In this document: positions 24,901 through 39,900 of the stretch, one piece after another
Numbering within the stretch: position 1 is the stretch's first letter
How the letters are laid out: each line of letters opens with the position of its first letter
Origin: Nectonema munidae
Taxonomy: Eukaryota; Nematomorpha; Nectonematoida; Nectonematidae
Assembly: GCA_030549495.1 (NCBI GenBank)
Contig: JAUIRK010000993.1
Location: 1,161,501-1,225,500, forward strand
Direction: 5' to 3'
DNA: 64,000 nucleotides
Made by a program: the position numbers and the translations under genes
Notes under the pieces: model-generated
Told to the model about the DNA's origin: nothing
Seen by the model: only the letters and a program-made list of their open reading frames with translations
Database searches by the model: none

Positions 24901-27900
24901 TTTATGTAATATATAATAATAATAATAATACTACTACTAATACTACTTTTTGAAAATTTTTACTTTTTTGATTTGCAGAAAGAATTAAACTGTTTTTCAA
25001 TATTTCTTTTTCATGATATATATATCATTAAAAAGCTTATCGTTTGCTACATACTCTAGAATAATTTATTTTTGCAAAAGTTTTAAAAAATTTTAATAAA
25101 TGGACTTTACTTCGAAAAATTTTGTTGGCTCCCCTTACTTTTAAAATTGAAAGATAAACCTAGTCTTTAATAATTAATTTTTATCAAATTAAGCACATAC
25201 GAAACTAAAAGTAAGGGGAGCAAACGATATATTTAAAAAGAATAAATATTTTTTGATTTGAACATTTTTCGATTCTTTGATTATTCGACAAATATAATAT
25301 TTAAAATCGTGCGAATTGCAAAGTATAGGTAATAACTTTTGTAACATCGTATGAGGTAGCAAAATATGAACAGAAAGTTTGATATTTTTTGATTTTTTAA
25401 AGAATATTTTTCGATTCTTTGATTACAGAATTTTATTTTGATTATTTGACAAATATAATATTTAAAATCGTGCAAATTGCAAAGTATAGGTAATAACTTT
25501 TGTAACATCGTATGAGGTAGCAAAATATGAACAGAAAGTTTGATATTTTTTGATTTTTTAAAGAATATTTTTCGATTCTTTGATTACAGAATTTTATTTT
25601 GATTATTTGACAAATATAATATTTAAAATCGTGCAAATTGCAAAGTATAGGTAATAACTTTTGTAACATCGTATGAGGTAGCAAAATATGAACAGAAAGT
25701 TTGATATTTTTTGATTTTTTAAAGAATATTTTTCGATTCTTTGATTACAGAATTTTATTTTGATTATTTGACAAATATAATATTTAAAATCGTGCAAATT
25801 GCAAAGTATAGGTAATAACTTTTGTAACATCGTATGAGGTAGCAAAATATGAACAGAAAGTTTGATATTTTTTGATTTTTTAAAGAATAATTTTCGATTC
25901 TTTGATTACAGAATTTTATTTTGATTATTTGATAAAATATATTATTTAATATCGTGAAAAAATTAATAACTTATCTAACATCCTCTCCCCGAATGAGGTA
26001 TATCAAATCTTACATCTAGCAAAATATGAACTGATAGGTTGGAGATCATTTATTTCATTCTGATTTGGAAAATATGGCGTTTTATCGTTTTTATCAGGTG
26101 AATATTCGTCATCTTCTAAACTCGTTAGTTCTTCGCTATCGTCGTAATTTTTTTCTTGATGAGGTTTATTCAATATCCGTACAGGATACTGAGAGCAGTG
26201 TGGAATAGGTGCTCGTAATGATGGTATGTTTGGATACTCTATTGCTGGTGCTTTTTTTCTTCTTCGTTTTTACTCACATCCACCAAACAAAAAAAGCAGT
26301 TTGTTGAGTGATCTGTTGGTTCAAACCATACGCGAGGAAAAGAGAATTTCATGGATCTACTTTCACCACGAAGCCAGCCTTCAAGAGTTTTCTTACAATT
26401 TTGACAGCAATAATGTGGAGCCCAAGGTTTATTCTGATCCGCCACGTGAATTCCAAAATATTTATAGTAGGCTTCGCAGACTTTTAAAGAAGACTTCATG
26501 TGAAACTTTTTTCCTCTTTTTGCTATGAACTCACCACATATAAAACAAAAAGAATCTGGTTTATGCTTACATGCTCCTGAATTCATTTTATAACGAGTTG
26601 GAATTGTTTTAAAAATTTAATCTAAATAAAAGTGTGAAAACATGGTAAAAACACGCAAGGAATTATAATATACAATATATCACAAAAAGAATTGACAAGA
26701 GAATTTAATATAAAAATTAAATTTATTTTACTTATCTAAAAATAAGACATAAATGAGTGCCATACAACTAATTGATTAGGTAAATGGAAAAAAATAAGTA
26801 TATAAAAAATATGTTTAAAATGATAAATATCCTGTAATTTTCTCAAATTCAAAATTTTTATTTAAATATTTATTTTTTTACAAGCTAATAAAACTAAACA
26901 ATTAAAAAAAACAAATCCAGCCTGTAAACTAAATCTTGATATTGATAGGTGTTAAAAAATATGTATTTTTGAAATATATTGTGTTCATTTGCACTTTTTA
27001 TGTATCCTCAATGTATCATCAACTTTGTCACATCCATAAGGAAAACATTGAAAAGTTTGCTTTATTTTGTTTTAACCCATTTAGGGCCAATGTTCCTATT
27101 TTGGAACATAAGTAATTTCATCTTCGTCTGCTTTTTTCAATGACTTTGAATATAAATCGTCTGCATTTTTTTAGATATCGTCTGCTTTGCTTAGCCTTAT
27201 GTGTTAAACAAGTATTAATAGCATTCATAATGCCACAGTTTTTTTAACTTTTCAATATTTTAGACCGCGTTTTTTAAATTTTCGGTAAGAGTAAGGTTCT
27301 AAGAAAAGTTTGGTGATCCCCGAATTAGACGAAAGATATTAAGACTAGGTGTTGGTCTGCTTGCATGTATTCTGAGTATGATAACTTATCTTCAAACTTT
27401 CGTAGAAGTTCTTTCAGAGTCAATTATATAAATAAAGTATATACAAGGTATCTTAAATAGACAAACCAAGTATAATATGTCATGTTGTTGCTTCTTGTCA
27501 CATTAACGATTTTCTTTCTTATATTTTTATTACATTTTATTTTACAAAAAAATTGGTTTGCCTATCACTTATAGAAAATAAAGGACTAACATGCAATAAG
27601 AAATTTTTTCCAAAAATGCGATTTATCATTTTCAATGTTTTTTCTTAATGTAGGTTTTATTGGATACAACATCGAGAAATTTGTCTTTTAATTTATATAG
27701 TGAAACGTCTCCTCTATATTGAAAGTTGTAGGGGAACCCGTGGCCCTTTGAAACATCAAGTATGACCTAATACTAGCTTTAGGAGCTAAAAATGAGACTA
27801 TGTGGATTGTCTAATGATATTTTGATTGTCTAATGATATTATATTGAAATCTCTTTTTAATTCTATTTAAATTTAATTAAAATGAATTGAAAACGCCAGG

Positions 27901-30900
27901 CGAATAAATAAATAATGAATTCATTTATTCATTACTTTGAAAACTACTATACTTAAATTAAATATTTGGATATTCTTTTTTTCTGCTATCATTCATTTGC
28001 TTATTACTTGTATATATACTCATATTTGAAAATTTCATGCTTTTGATTCCTATAAATCTGTCTTCTTGTATAGAGTACTGATAAATTACCTAGTCTTAGG
28101 TAATACAATAATTTTATTTGTCCTCTATGAAAGATGAAGAATTGTAAGATGGTCTTCATGCACAAAAAGATTTCACGCCCTTACCCTACTGCCTTAATAA
28201 AAGTGCTCATTATATAGAAGTGTTCACTATAAAGTCGTTAGATTAGTTTGCATGTATAAATTCAGTACCTTGATATTTGGCCTATAGGCATTTTGCCGAT
28301 CGAGATTTGTATCAATGGACATTTAATTGACAAAATTTTAGAACATTTGGAAGTTATGAATAAAAAAAGAAAAGAAAAATTACGCTGCAGATTTGTATAG
28401 TGCATAAACCTGCAAACTTAGTAGAAGTGAAGCAACGTCTACAAAAATTGCCAAACTGTATGCCCATTTTTGGGGAATGTCCATTCGGCTAAATGTTCCT
28501 TCACCCAAATGTCCATTCGAACAAATGTCTGCCGGAAAAATGTCAGGTCGATAAATTCATACTACATTCACTAGCGATAGGTTTTTTTAATTGAGCTTTC
28601 ACTGTAAATAAGCTTTGTTTAAATTTTATGTTAATGACTTTATTTTTTCTCTAAATAGTAAGTAACAATTTGAGAACGAATCGATGAAAATTCTTGAAAA
28701 CACATTGTTTTATATATTTATCTTTTCTATTTTTAATTATTATTTATTCAGATACCTGCCACTAAAGAAATGCTTACATCTCTTCCTGCATATCTCACTT
28801 CAATGTGTTTAAATTATCAAGGTGTTCAAGAGTTGATTCCTTATGATCCATTTGACAAATTGTTCAAAATATTTTTGTCTGAAAAATATCTAGTTGTATT
28901 TAAACCCGCAAAAAAGTCAAATAAATTTCGAGGTATTTTTTTCTATATGACTTAACTAGTTTATCTAAATTTTTCCTGAATTTTTTCAGATATAGCGCTT
29001 GACTTTGGCTCTTTGATTGACGAATTACTTAGAAATGAACCCTCTTTGCGCAAAGATGCAATGAAGAGTCTTTGTAAAGTATGATTGATAATGATAATTA
29101 GCTTGTTTTTATGGATTAATCTTGAAACCAATGCAAAAAGTTGCTTAAATCAATGCAAATATTTGATTATTATTTTTTTGTTATTTTTTTTTGATCATCG
29201 TTCACAGTGTTTTTCATGGGAAATGCAAGTTAAATTATATGCTTATATGAAAAAGTTAAGAATGAACACATTTAAAATTAAGAAAAAATAAAGTTCAATT
29301 ACTACATTTGAAAGGTTTAACTTTTTATTAACATGTATGATGATTGATGGAAATGTGATGCAGTAATGAGCCAATAAATTGCGTTGAAAAATTAACAATG
29401 CGTTCTATTGAATAAAAGGTAAAGGTACCTTGGGGTGTTTTCATCGAGAAGGCATATAATTGTGCCGCTTGTATCTAACTATGAGGAAAGTAGGCTTGAT
29501 GCGGGATCGAACCCAAGTTCTTGAATTATTATCGAAGCCCGGTATCTAACCAATCTTACCCACGCCCCGTACTATTGAATAATTGATGCATCTCTTTGTT
29601 GTAGATGTAAATTGAAATCACAAACTCATACGATAATTTTAAAAATGGAAAACACGTGAATTTAAAAAAATTTATTAATAATTTAATAAAATGGCTAAAA
29701 AAGTTCGAATTATTTGTTTTCAGATGTCAACTTTAAAATATATTTTGAGCACTAAGTTGTAGATTGAACTAGTTGTAGTTATAACATTCGCACTTAATGG
29801 GTTAAAAATACTTCCTACTATTTTTTTAATATTATTCTTGAAGTATGTAACGAGAAGAGAGTCATAGTGAACCATGGGAGCTCATTAGTTTTAGCAAACG
29901 CCTTATCGCCCTTTGTAGACAACAACGAAACCATTTTAATCTCATTTTCTTAACTTTATTTTCAGCTTTTACGCGAATTTATTGCCCTTGGCGAATCAAC
30001 ATCGATCACGATTGCAGAATGCAATGTTTCTTCCCCTCGATCCTCATATTTGAAAACCTTTTCAACAGTAAATAACAATTCTTCGGATGATGAAGATGAC
30101 CTCTATCATGTGCAGCAATTTGCTCTAGCTTCTGGTGTAAACTTTGAAAATACCAACGCCACTCCCACTTCCACTTCCACTGATAAAGCCCATTCAATTT
30201 ATAATCAAGAAAATGTTCCCTTGTTTGACTATCTCTATAATATTGTGAGTTTTCTTAAATTTATCCCAAAATTCTTTTGCTGTAAGAATAATTTGAGTAA
30301 GAAGGATTAATTTGTAATTTGTTAAAATACTTTCTTTATATCTACTGGTTTTTCAGCTAACTATTTTATCTCATTCTATTTGTCAATTCATCTCAAAAGT
30401 ATAGTACTAACTGGGCATGTTTTTGACAATATTTTGCTTTTACCTTGTCAAAAATAGAAAGGATTATTCTTGGTCGTATGTTACCATATTATTTATTTAC
30501 ATATACTTGAGAATAATCAAACTATTTAGATCCCAAATTCTACTTTTTGAAAGAGTTTTATTCTTATGTTTAAAATGTTTACAGGCATCTTTTTTAAATA
30601 TTTTTCCTAATTGTTAACTAAAAATGTACATGCAAAAATGCGATTCTTCATTCAGGATTAAACATAGACATCAATACACATATGTTTATTATCATAAAAA
30701 AAATTTTATAAGTGATTGCTGTTTTATTTCTAAACTTTTTAAAATGCGGTTTCTTTTAAAAAGACTTAGATTGATAATAAAAATTGAACGTATAAGTAAA
30801 GTCTCAAAACAACTTTTTCAAAAAATATACAATGTTTGAAGTACTCAAAGAGCAACTTTTGAAGGGTTAAATTGCATGATAAAAAGTGTGGATGTGAACC

Positions 30901-33900
30901 AATACCTTTCTTTACGCCCATGTGTAATGCTATTAGTTCTCGATATATCGGATATTCTCTTTCTGGACGACACATTCTTAAACAAATCTTTATTTTACAT
31001 TGAAAACGATTCACTGATCCTGCTTCTGTGAATAAACTTACGCTGCTCATCAATCTACAAGTTGAACGGGTAGTGTAACAAATAGTCTCAATTAATTTTT
31101 TAATATTTCATAGATATATATATAAGGGTAGACCCAATCACTATTTATAGCATATATTATTATATAAGGCAGGCCCAAATTTACCTGGTTGTAAAATTAA
31201 AAGAAGGATGTTTAAGCTTTGGACTTAAACTTGGTGATGAAAAAGAAAAAAACTTGAGGCGCAAAATCAATTTGATTAATGTCATCTTTGTTGACTCGGC
31301 TCACCCCAGATTGCTGGGATTAATCATCGGCGTTAAAATAGAATGATGATGATATATCAGAGGTCTGGCAAGACTTCTGGGCAGACAACTTGTCAGAGCT
31401 TATTATATATTTAAATATAAAATTGGTAAAACCCTGAAAAATATATTTAAAATAAACATTTTCAAACAATATTTTACATACATATTGAAAGCACCATTTT
31501 AAAATTCTACGCAAAAGTTTAAAACTTTTAACTCTGAAATTTCGGTTTTATTTCATGGAAACAATATTATTTGTTGTAATGTTTATTTTTATGTATATTT
31601 ATCTAATAATAATAATAACACTAATAATAATAAACCTTGTCTCTCTAATCATTTTTATTAAATCATGTATATAGGAAACTAAAAGTAATAACGGGAGCCA
31701 ATGATATAATTAAAAAGAATAAATATTTTTTGATTTGACAAATATATTATTTAAAATTGCAAAAATAGAGGTAATAACTTCTGTAGCATCGTCTTTCTGA
31801 ATGAGGTATATCAAATCTTACATCTAGTAAAATATGAACAGAAAGTTGAACCTTGTGAATGATCATTTTTAATTTTTGTAACATCGTTTCCCTGAATGAG
31901 GTATATCAAATCTCATATCTAGCAAAATATGAACAGAAAGTTAAACCTTGTCTCCCTAGTCAATTGTATCAAAACATGCACATAGCAACCTATGCAATAG
32001 AAACCACCGTAGTATACAGGTTGGGAATGACAAACAAGTTGTCTACCCGCGTTGAACCATACAGGTCAGGAGGTTCGATACGGGATACAACCCTCTTCTC
32101 TTCGCGAGTCACTATCTCCCGAAAACTCAAGAGGATGATGAAGACATCCAATAACCTTTCATTATTTTATTCTCTATAATCAATTACATTTTACTACTAT
32201 TTATTGTAAAATTTGTTCCATGTATGATTTGATATAATGAAAAAAGAGAGATTTATATTACTATAATATAGCTAGACTTTTAAGTGTATTTAATTTGATA
32301 CTTTTTTATAAAAAAAATGTTTGCTTTGTGCTTGATTTGAAATTGTAAAAATGGGGAGACAACTTGAAAGTCATAGTGTTTTTGATTCAACTACATATTG
32401 CTACCATATTATTGGATTTAAAAGAGGATAGGGAAGAAATTTTTAAATATCTCTGTTATAGTGGTACTATAACGAAGTGTTAAAAAAGAATCATACTATA
32501 TTTTCTAATCCAACCTTATTAAGAAGGAAATGTAAAGTTATCATGGGGTGTTTTCATCGAGAAGGCACAATTTCGAAGCTTGTATCGAACTATGAGGAAA
32601 GTAGGCTTGATGCGGGATCGAACCCAGTATCTAACCAATCTTACTCCCGCCCCCATATCTATTAAGAAAGAAAGAAAGATTTTCTAAGCTTATAGTTAGG
32701 ATTAGATAATATTATTTTTATAATATATTTACAAAAATAACAGATTTTTAAGCTTATGGTTTGGGTAGCAACATATTTCAAATAAATTTTTAATAAGAAT
32801 GAGAGATTTTTTGCGGTTCTGGGTAGTGCTAAATATTGTTATTTTTAATATTATATTTGCAAAAAGAAAAAGATTTTTTAGGGTTCTTTTGACCTTCTGT
32901 TTACATGATCAAACCATCTCAATCATTGATTTTCCATAACCTTATTTATCTCATTGACTTTAGAAAGACTTCTTATTTTCTCATTACTAACACAATATTT
33001 TAACTCACTTAACATTATTCTCATCTCAGTGGTATTTAGTCTATATAATATTTATATATGTATTGAAACTCATTATACATAAATAGGAAAAAATGAAGAG
33101 GGTATGTTTCACAAAAAAAGCGTTTTCGAAATTCGTTCATTAATTGCATGTTGTGGCGGAATTCAGCAGGTTCGTAGCGGTTAGCGCAAATCTCTCATTC
33201 GAATGTAAACTTATTCGTAACCCTTGCTAACCTCATCCTAAATAAATGAACCGCCATTTTTATTACTTAGAGATATTGAGTAGTGTAAAAGAACTGGTAA
33301 TCTCAATAATGACATACGTCATTATTTGCCATATTTTTTTGTATGTAAATGTATCTGCATTTGTCAGATATTATGACTTCTAATATGGCTGGGGAGCCGC
33401 CGGAAAATATCCGATTTAAAATCTCTGACTGCTACTGCCTATAAATTTATATCCATTCGTTTTAACTTGAAAGATCGTTGCACCAATTTTTTCTTAATAA
33501 ATATATTACTTTAGTTGAAACTGATTGAAGCAATTATAGGAAATGTTCTTGGAAAAGATCATTGCACAGCTTTCATTGAAGAGGGTGGATTGGAACTGTT
33601 TTTACAATTACCTTCTCTTCCACGAATCGCCGAAAATTTCTTATCCAAACAAACATTTGCTACTGTGGAAGTTATTTTTAAATGGCTATTTGTAATTTTC
33701 TATTTTCCATTACAAAATTTTATCCCCGTTTCTTATATTTTTTCTTAAACAGTCGTACTCCAATCAAACTGTTCTTGTATACCAGTTACTGCACAAAATT
33801 TTTTACCACTTTTCCCAAATATACAAAAATGGATTTTACTATGTGAATGTTTATTCGATTATAAATCTCTGCACTATTGTGTCCAAGTTCTCAAAGCTTG

Positions 33901-36900
33901 TAGACGTAATTTTTTAATTTTTCATAATGATATATGTCACTATCTTTTTAAGTATTCAGAGACCAAGGCGATACTTCGCCCCATTTGGGAAGATGAAAAG
34001 GACATTTTGAATAAATTAAACACTCTTGTATTTGACTGCCTGCTCCTATGCCAAAATCTGTATCAGAAAGAATGTGTACGCTTTGATTCCCGTATCAATC
34101 CAGATATTAATCTGTCCAAAGATTTGTTATTTGACAATTCTCCTTTTTTTTCTTCTGCCTTACTCAAAATTTTCCTCTGCTTAGCTAAAACATCCGATCA
34201 AAAAGATAAATCTTCATCAGCAAACAGTATGAGTAATGAATTTTAGAATTAAGTTAATTTAAACCTTTATATCCATTTACCATCACAAGACTATATGAAA
34301 ATTGTAAAAGCTAGTACGAATAATGTTTCCAAAATGTCACTGCTTAAAAATTAACTTTTAATTTTTAAAAAATTTCAATCGAATAAATTTTTTTTATGGC
34401 ATGAAGTTATCTAACCAATTTTGATTTCTAAGATGCAGAATCTAAATATGATTTTCAATTTGCTCTATCGCATATGGTTTTCAAACTATTTTAATTTTAA
34501 TGACGTTTGAAAATTTTTTTTTATATGTTTTGCAAAATCAATCATTTATGCATATTCCTAAAATTGTTTACTACGTTTGTGGTAACTTTACTTTAAAGTG
34601 TCAAGGGCGTAATATTCCTGATTTTGTAAAAAAGGGCGTACCTTTCTTACTTCAAAATACCACTTGGAGTCGGGACAAAAGTTAAGCTCCTCACATAGTC
34701 TCCAAAACTTTCTTAGAAACTTTGCGATTTTGGTCACAAAGAAAAAGTTTTCATTTTGATTTGGCATTCCTATTGTTTGCACAGATTCTACAAATCATTT
34801 GAATCACGTCAATTTTGTCTTGTGAATGTTAATGGGTTTAATAAAAAAATAAAATCCAATCAGCCATTCGCCCCATTATCCAACATGAAGACCTGTGTCA
34901 CCTGTAAAAAGATAGCAGTACCTTATGGTGGATTTTTGTGGGTTGGCTGAAATTACACTGGTTTATCGCTGCTGCTGCAAAAGTGTAACAAAATTCTACA
35001 CTTTTCCCTGAGAGTATTTGCTTTTATGGAAATACTCTTTTAGTTTAAACAAAGCTTTGTTTTGAACTGATAGATTATACTCATATAAATATAGTATACT
35101 CTAGGGGCTAACAACAACAACAAGACCTGTACCAAAAATTATTGCAGCTTCTTTTTTCAATGGGACTACCTACACGAAATACAAAAGATTGAATGCCTTT
35201 ATCGATAGCTCTAAAAGAAGCTTAAAATGTGTTCTTCACAACGGAAACAAGTATGAGTCAATTCCAATAGGATATTCTCTTAAAAGATAAGAAGAATATG
35301 AAACATTAAAGTTATTTTGGAAAAATTGAAATACTTCCATAAATGGATCATTTGCGTAAACCTATAAATGGTAAATTTTTTATTAGGACAGCAATGTCCT
35401 TGTTTTCTCTGCTACTGTGATAGCCGGGCTACTACAGACCATTGGTTAAAAAGAATTCGCAACCAAGATACGCCAGACGACAAGAATTTCATTAACAATC
35501 CTCTAGTTGACAGGTAAGATATTATTTCCCAGCTCTACTCATAAAACTAGGTATCATGAAGCTCTTGATCATAATAGTGGAATTGTTGAAAGTATATATG
35601 CTAAACTTTTCCGAAGGTTAGTGATGAAAAAAAAGCAGTACTTTTTGATGGACCTTAAGTAAGAACACTACTCAAAGATCCAAATTTTCTTTTAACGATG
35701 ACTGAAATAGAAACAAACGTCTGGAATACACTTTGTAATGTGGTAAGAAAACTTTTTTGAGAATAAAAAACAAGTAGTAATTGGAATACATTTTCTAATG
35801 TGATAAAAAAGTTTTTGGGTATAAAAAGCAAGTAATTTTGAAGAAATTGTGAAAAAGCTGCTCTAATGTTTACAAGCATTTGGATTAAATACATTACTTG
35901 CAGTTACACAGTAAGTTTCCAGAAAATTTGGATAAAGTAAACGAAGATCAAGGTGAACGCTTTCGCTAAGACATTAAAATAATGGAAGAAGGCTATCAAG
36001 GTCGCTGGAATTCTAACAAGATAGTGGATATTGCTGGAGTTTGTTAAGTGATCTTCCAATATAAAAGATTGGCATAGAGAAAAAAGTGTATCTAACTCTA
36101 ACTTCCATTTAATGTTTTTTTTGTCGTTTGATTGACCCTCTTTTTTCCTTGTAGCAATTAAGTTTTTTATTTTTTTTCTTTGTTGATATTTTTTATTTTT
36201 ATTGTTTGCTAAATATATTATCTTAATGTTTATATATATTTTTAAATTTATTTATGCTTAGACTAAAACTTTTTAATGCACTTTATCACAGAAACCTGTT
36301 GTGTTAGGCAAAAACTAAATTCATACATGAGTTCTGCACATTAGATTTAGTTAAAATCTGTTCAGAAACTCTGTGCCAGAAAATTGCTTTGAACAGTGTA
36401 ATTTATTAGTTATAAATAAAACGATACTATTCTCTTTATTTAACTTCTATAGGGCTGGCTATCTTTTAAAGCTAAAGATACCGTGGAGTGTTTTCATCGA
36501 GAAGGCACTATTGACCCGCTTGTATCGAACTATTAGGAAAGTAGGCTTGATGGGGGATAGAACTCAAGACCTTGAGTTATCGAAACCCAGTATCTAACCA
36601 AAACCTTACTCACGCCTCCAAAAATTTAAACAAGAAGTAATAATTTTTTAAAAAAAAAATTCCCATATTAGTTATAAAATATGTTAATTTTTATTATTGA
36701 TTTTTTTCCATCATAAATGTTTATTCAGAGTGATCATAAAGTTAAATATTTCATTAAATTTTAAATTATTATTGAAACAATTAAATGAAAGCTTTGTATA
36801 TAAAAGGAATTTAATAATCATAATTCTTAATCTGAATAAATGTATTAACTTTGTATAGTGGGCGCGGGGCAAAACACATTTTAATGGGGCCAGGACTACA

Positions 36901-39900
36901 AGAAAGTGTATATATTATAAATATCAACAGAGTTCCGGGGGGGGGGGGGTAGGACAAGCGCCCCATCCCCTTTCTTTCCTATAGATGGGCGTGAGTTGAA
37001 TAAAATCTCTTTCTAAACAATATATTAAATCTTAGTGGGGCTCTAATTGACATTTCGTGTGCCTATCACCTCTATACACTTTTGCGTGTTAAAATTTTAG
37101 GTTTGGAAGGAAGCTATTAGTCTAATATAATAAGGGTGAACCTTTTAGTCTTTTTAGAGACTGGGTGCCTCAAATGCATACTAAAATGACTTTATTTTTA
37201 CCCCAACATGACAGCATTATCATAAACATGAGTGTGGCCTTATTTAAAACCCTTTCGTGACCATTGTATCATATATGCTACATAAACATTTTACCTTCGT
37301 CTGCTTTTTCAAATAATTTTGTATATGAATCTTCTGCTTTTTAATAAATATCGTTTGATTTTTCTGGTCATAAAAGGGTTAATGAAACACGACTTCGATG
37401 CCTCCTTTTCTCATTTTTATTAGCAAGAGTTCCAAGAAAGCAAACATCTTTTATTAACCCATTTAAGACCAAGCAAAGCAGACGTATCTAAAAAAACAGA
37501 CGATTAGAAAGTCATTGAAAAAAAAAAAATTTTTTTTTTCAAACATGGCATTGTCCTAAATGGGTTAAATCAATAAGATTTATGTTGCTGTAGCATCGAG
37601 GTAACTTGTTAATTCATGTCCCATATTTGGTTAATTTGAATGCAAGACACTCATCTCTCATATCATCTGTAAGTCTGCTAATTTTTTCTTATTTGATAAA
37701 ATTCAAATTTGGAAACAGCTGCCCACAAGGATACGATGATGGAGTCAAGGTAAGAATAGCTATTCAAGGTGCATTCATTTGCTTATTATTTGGTGAGGAC
37801 TTCCAGATGATTTTCATAGTTATAACATATACTTTCTTTCCTCATCCTCTTACATTTTATTTTTTAGAGTGTTTCATGCACATATTACAGTTCATTACTA
37901 CGGGTTATAAACTTACTACAACCAGGGTTAGCGTAACTTTGATATTTGATACGCCATATTAACCCATTAAGTACCATAAAAATCAGACGATATTTAAAAA
38001 ACGTAGACGATTTATATTCAAAGTCATTGAAAAAAAGCAGACGAAGATGAAATTACTTATGTTCCCAAATGGGAACATTGGGACTTAATGGGTTAACCTG
38101 AATATTTAAACAGTTTGAATGAATTATTATTATTTAACATATCCTATTTCTCATTTAATTAGTCTCAAAATTTCCAATTTAATTATTAAATAGAATATAT
38201 ATTTTCATTAAATTAAATATTAATGAACAATTTAATTAAAGTGACTTGTGGTGTGCCAGGGATCATGAATATTTCAATTTTTTAAAAATTCTAAGAATGC
38301 ACTAGATTAAAGTAAAAAATTGCTTATAAACTAAAACTATGTTTATCAATATGTTGATAACAGTGAAAATTTTCATTTGAAATTTTTGAATCTGAATATT
38401 TCCAATATGACATCCCTTTTGTCGGTCAAAGATTTACAAACAATTTGATCAAAATATTCTTTAGCCAAAATAATCGAAATTTAAAGCTTCTTTTTCAATG
38501 ACTTATTTTACTATTAAAATTTTTATCCTTCGCTTATCTAGTGTTTGTCTTTTACCAGCTCTATTTTTATTAAGAATCGCCTGAACTTTCTAGTGTATTG
38601 ATTGGATTTGATTTACCTGAAGAATTTATTGATGATCTTACTTTGAAGAGTAATTTGATAAATCTTTTTAATGATAAGCTTGGTTTTTATATTCCTCTAA
38701 AGCCTAATGGAAAATCTTATGGGTATGTTTTTATATGTGTTATGTATTTTCCATTTTGTTAATTATTTTTTACCTTGATTCAGCATCATATTTTATCTCT
38801 TTCATGAAAAGAATAAAATTGAGTCTTCTTTAATTTGTAATCTGCCGAAGAAGATCAGCGTAGAAGATGGTAAGAAACAAGTGCACAATATCAATCTTGA
38901 TTGGTTCGGGAAAAAGTATCCAATGGAAAGTAATATCTTTTTATTGCAAATTGAATCACGCAACTTTTACTATTTAGCGAATCATTGTAAATTGCAAAAT
39001 TAAACGTTCCACGCATCACGAATATTGATCAATTTTGTTAGAAAGTCATTGTTTATTTGCATAATTTTTAAGCTGATTAAACCGATAGTTAGTTAGTTAG
39101 ATAATTTGCTAGCAAGTTTTAAATTGTCTGGTTTTATAACGTGAAAATTAGTGAATTTTTTACTTCATCAAATAGAAATTATTTACTTTCTCAAATCCCG
39201 TAAATGCTCTTTCACCACTTTATATTACAATGCATACAGATTACGGAATGCACTACACCCGCATCTTTATGTTGGATTTTTGAATTTACTTTTTAATGAG
39301 TTGAACATTAATTGCTTAATTAAATTTCAATTGTTTAAAACGTATTTTCAATTTTATATGTATTGCTTCTATGGACACGCATTCCTCCTTAATTTATAAT
39401 ATTTTTCTATTTAAAATTCTAACAATATTCTTTCTTTAGGAATAGGTACTATGTGTGCAGGCTCATTTTCGCCTCCCGCCTTCAAAATAGCAGATTTCTT
39501 TAATTTGTGCAAAAGCCTTATGAATAGCGTTTTCTTAGTATACTCATCAGTGGCTTATTGTTATACTCCGCAGGAAAGACGTGATGTTTCTTCTTCTCTA
39601 ATACTACCAGTTTCTATAAATGCAATTAATTCTCTAAAGCTTAATTTGATCAATATATTTGAATATCGCAATCTCTCTTTGATTAATAAGTATGAAATAT
39701 TTCTATTTTTTCCTCTTTTTTGATGTATCTACAACAGAATCTCTTAATCATTTTCTTCCAGTAGACAAGCACAGTCCTCTAAGGCAAGTGTCCGCAAACT
39801 ATGGCACGCGTGCCAATTGTGGCACGTAGACAAATATACAATGGCACGTACACCTCTGTATAGGCAAAAAAATAAACGAACCTTTTCATTATAACTATAT

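Larger units (their letters stand above)
24668..26590 (-). mobile_element. copy of an unnamed repeated element with a hairpin terminus, 161-bp tandem array and Cys-rich protein fragment
   Basis: The left border CAGAGGTCTGGCAAGACC forms a small hairpin (GAGGTCT/AGACCTC at 24670-24687) and is shared with 31358; downstream DNA stays similar to 31358-31960. It continues into four 161-bp units (25279-25922) and then a minus-strand protein fragment (26030-26586). The right border was not found. It looks like an internally deleted copy of a longer element. Confidence 0.6.

Noticed and set aside
25281-25845. Three 80-codon minus-strand frames with the same protein
   Set aside because: They recur exactly every 161 bp and result from the tandem array, with no coding features.
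31859-32179. 106-codon + strand frame
   Set aside because: Begins in the repeat copy at 31358 and has no recognised relative; splice or promoter context is absent.
36935-36950. Long G run in an AT-rich intron as a possible structural signal
   Set aside because: An isolated homopolymer, also prone to assembly error; no further support.
39738-39790. Possible exon after exon 27 starting at a cttccag acceptor (RQAQSSK)
   Set aside because: It runs straight into the hAT-type element at 39785 and has no usable donor; exon 27 joins exon 28 in phase.
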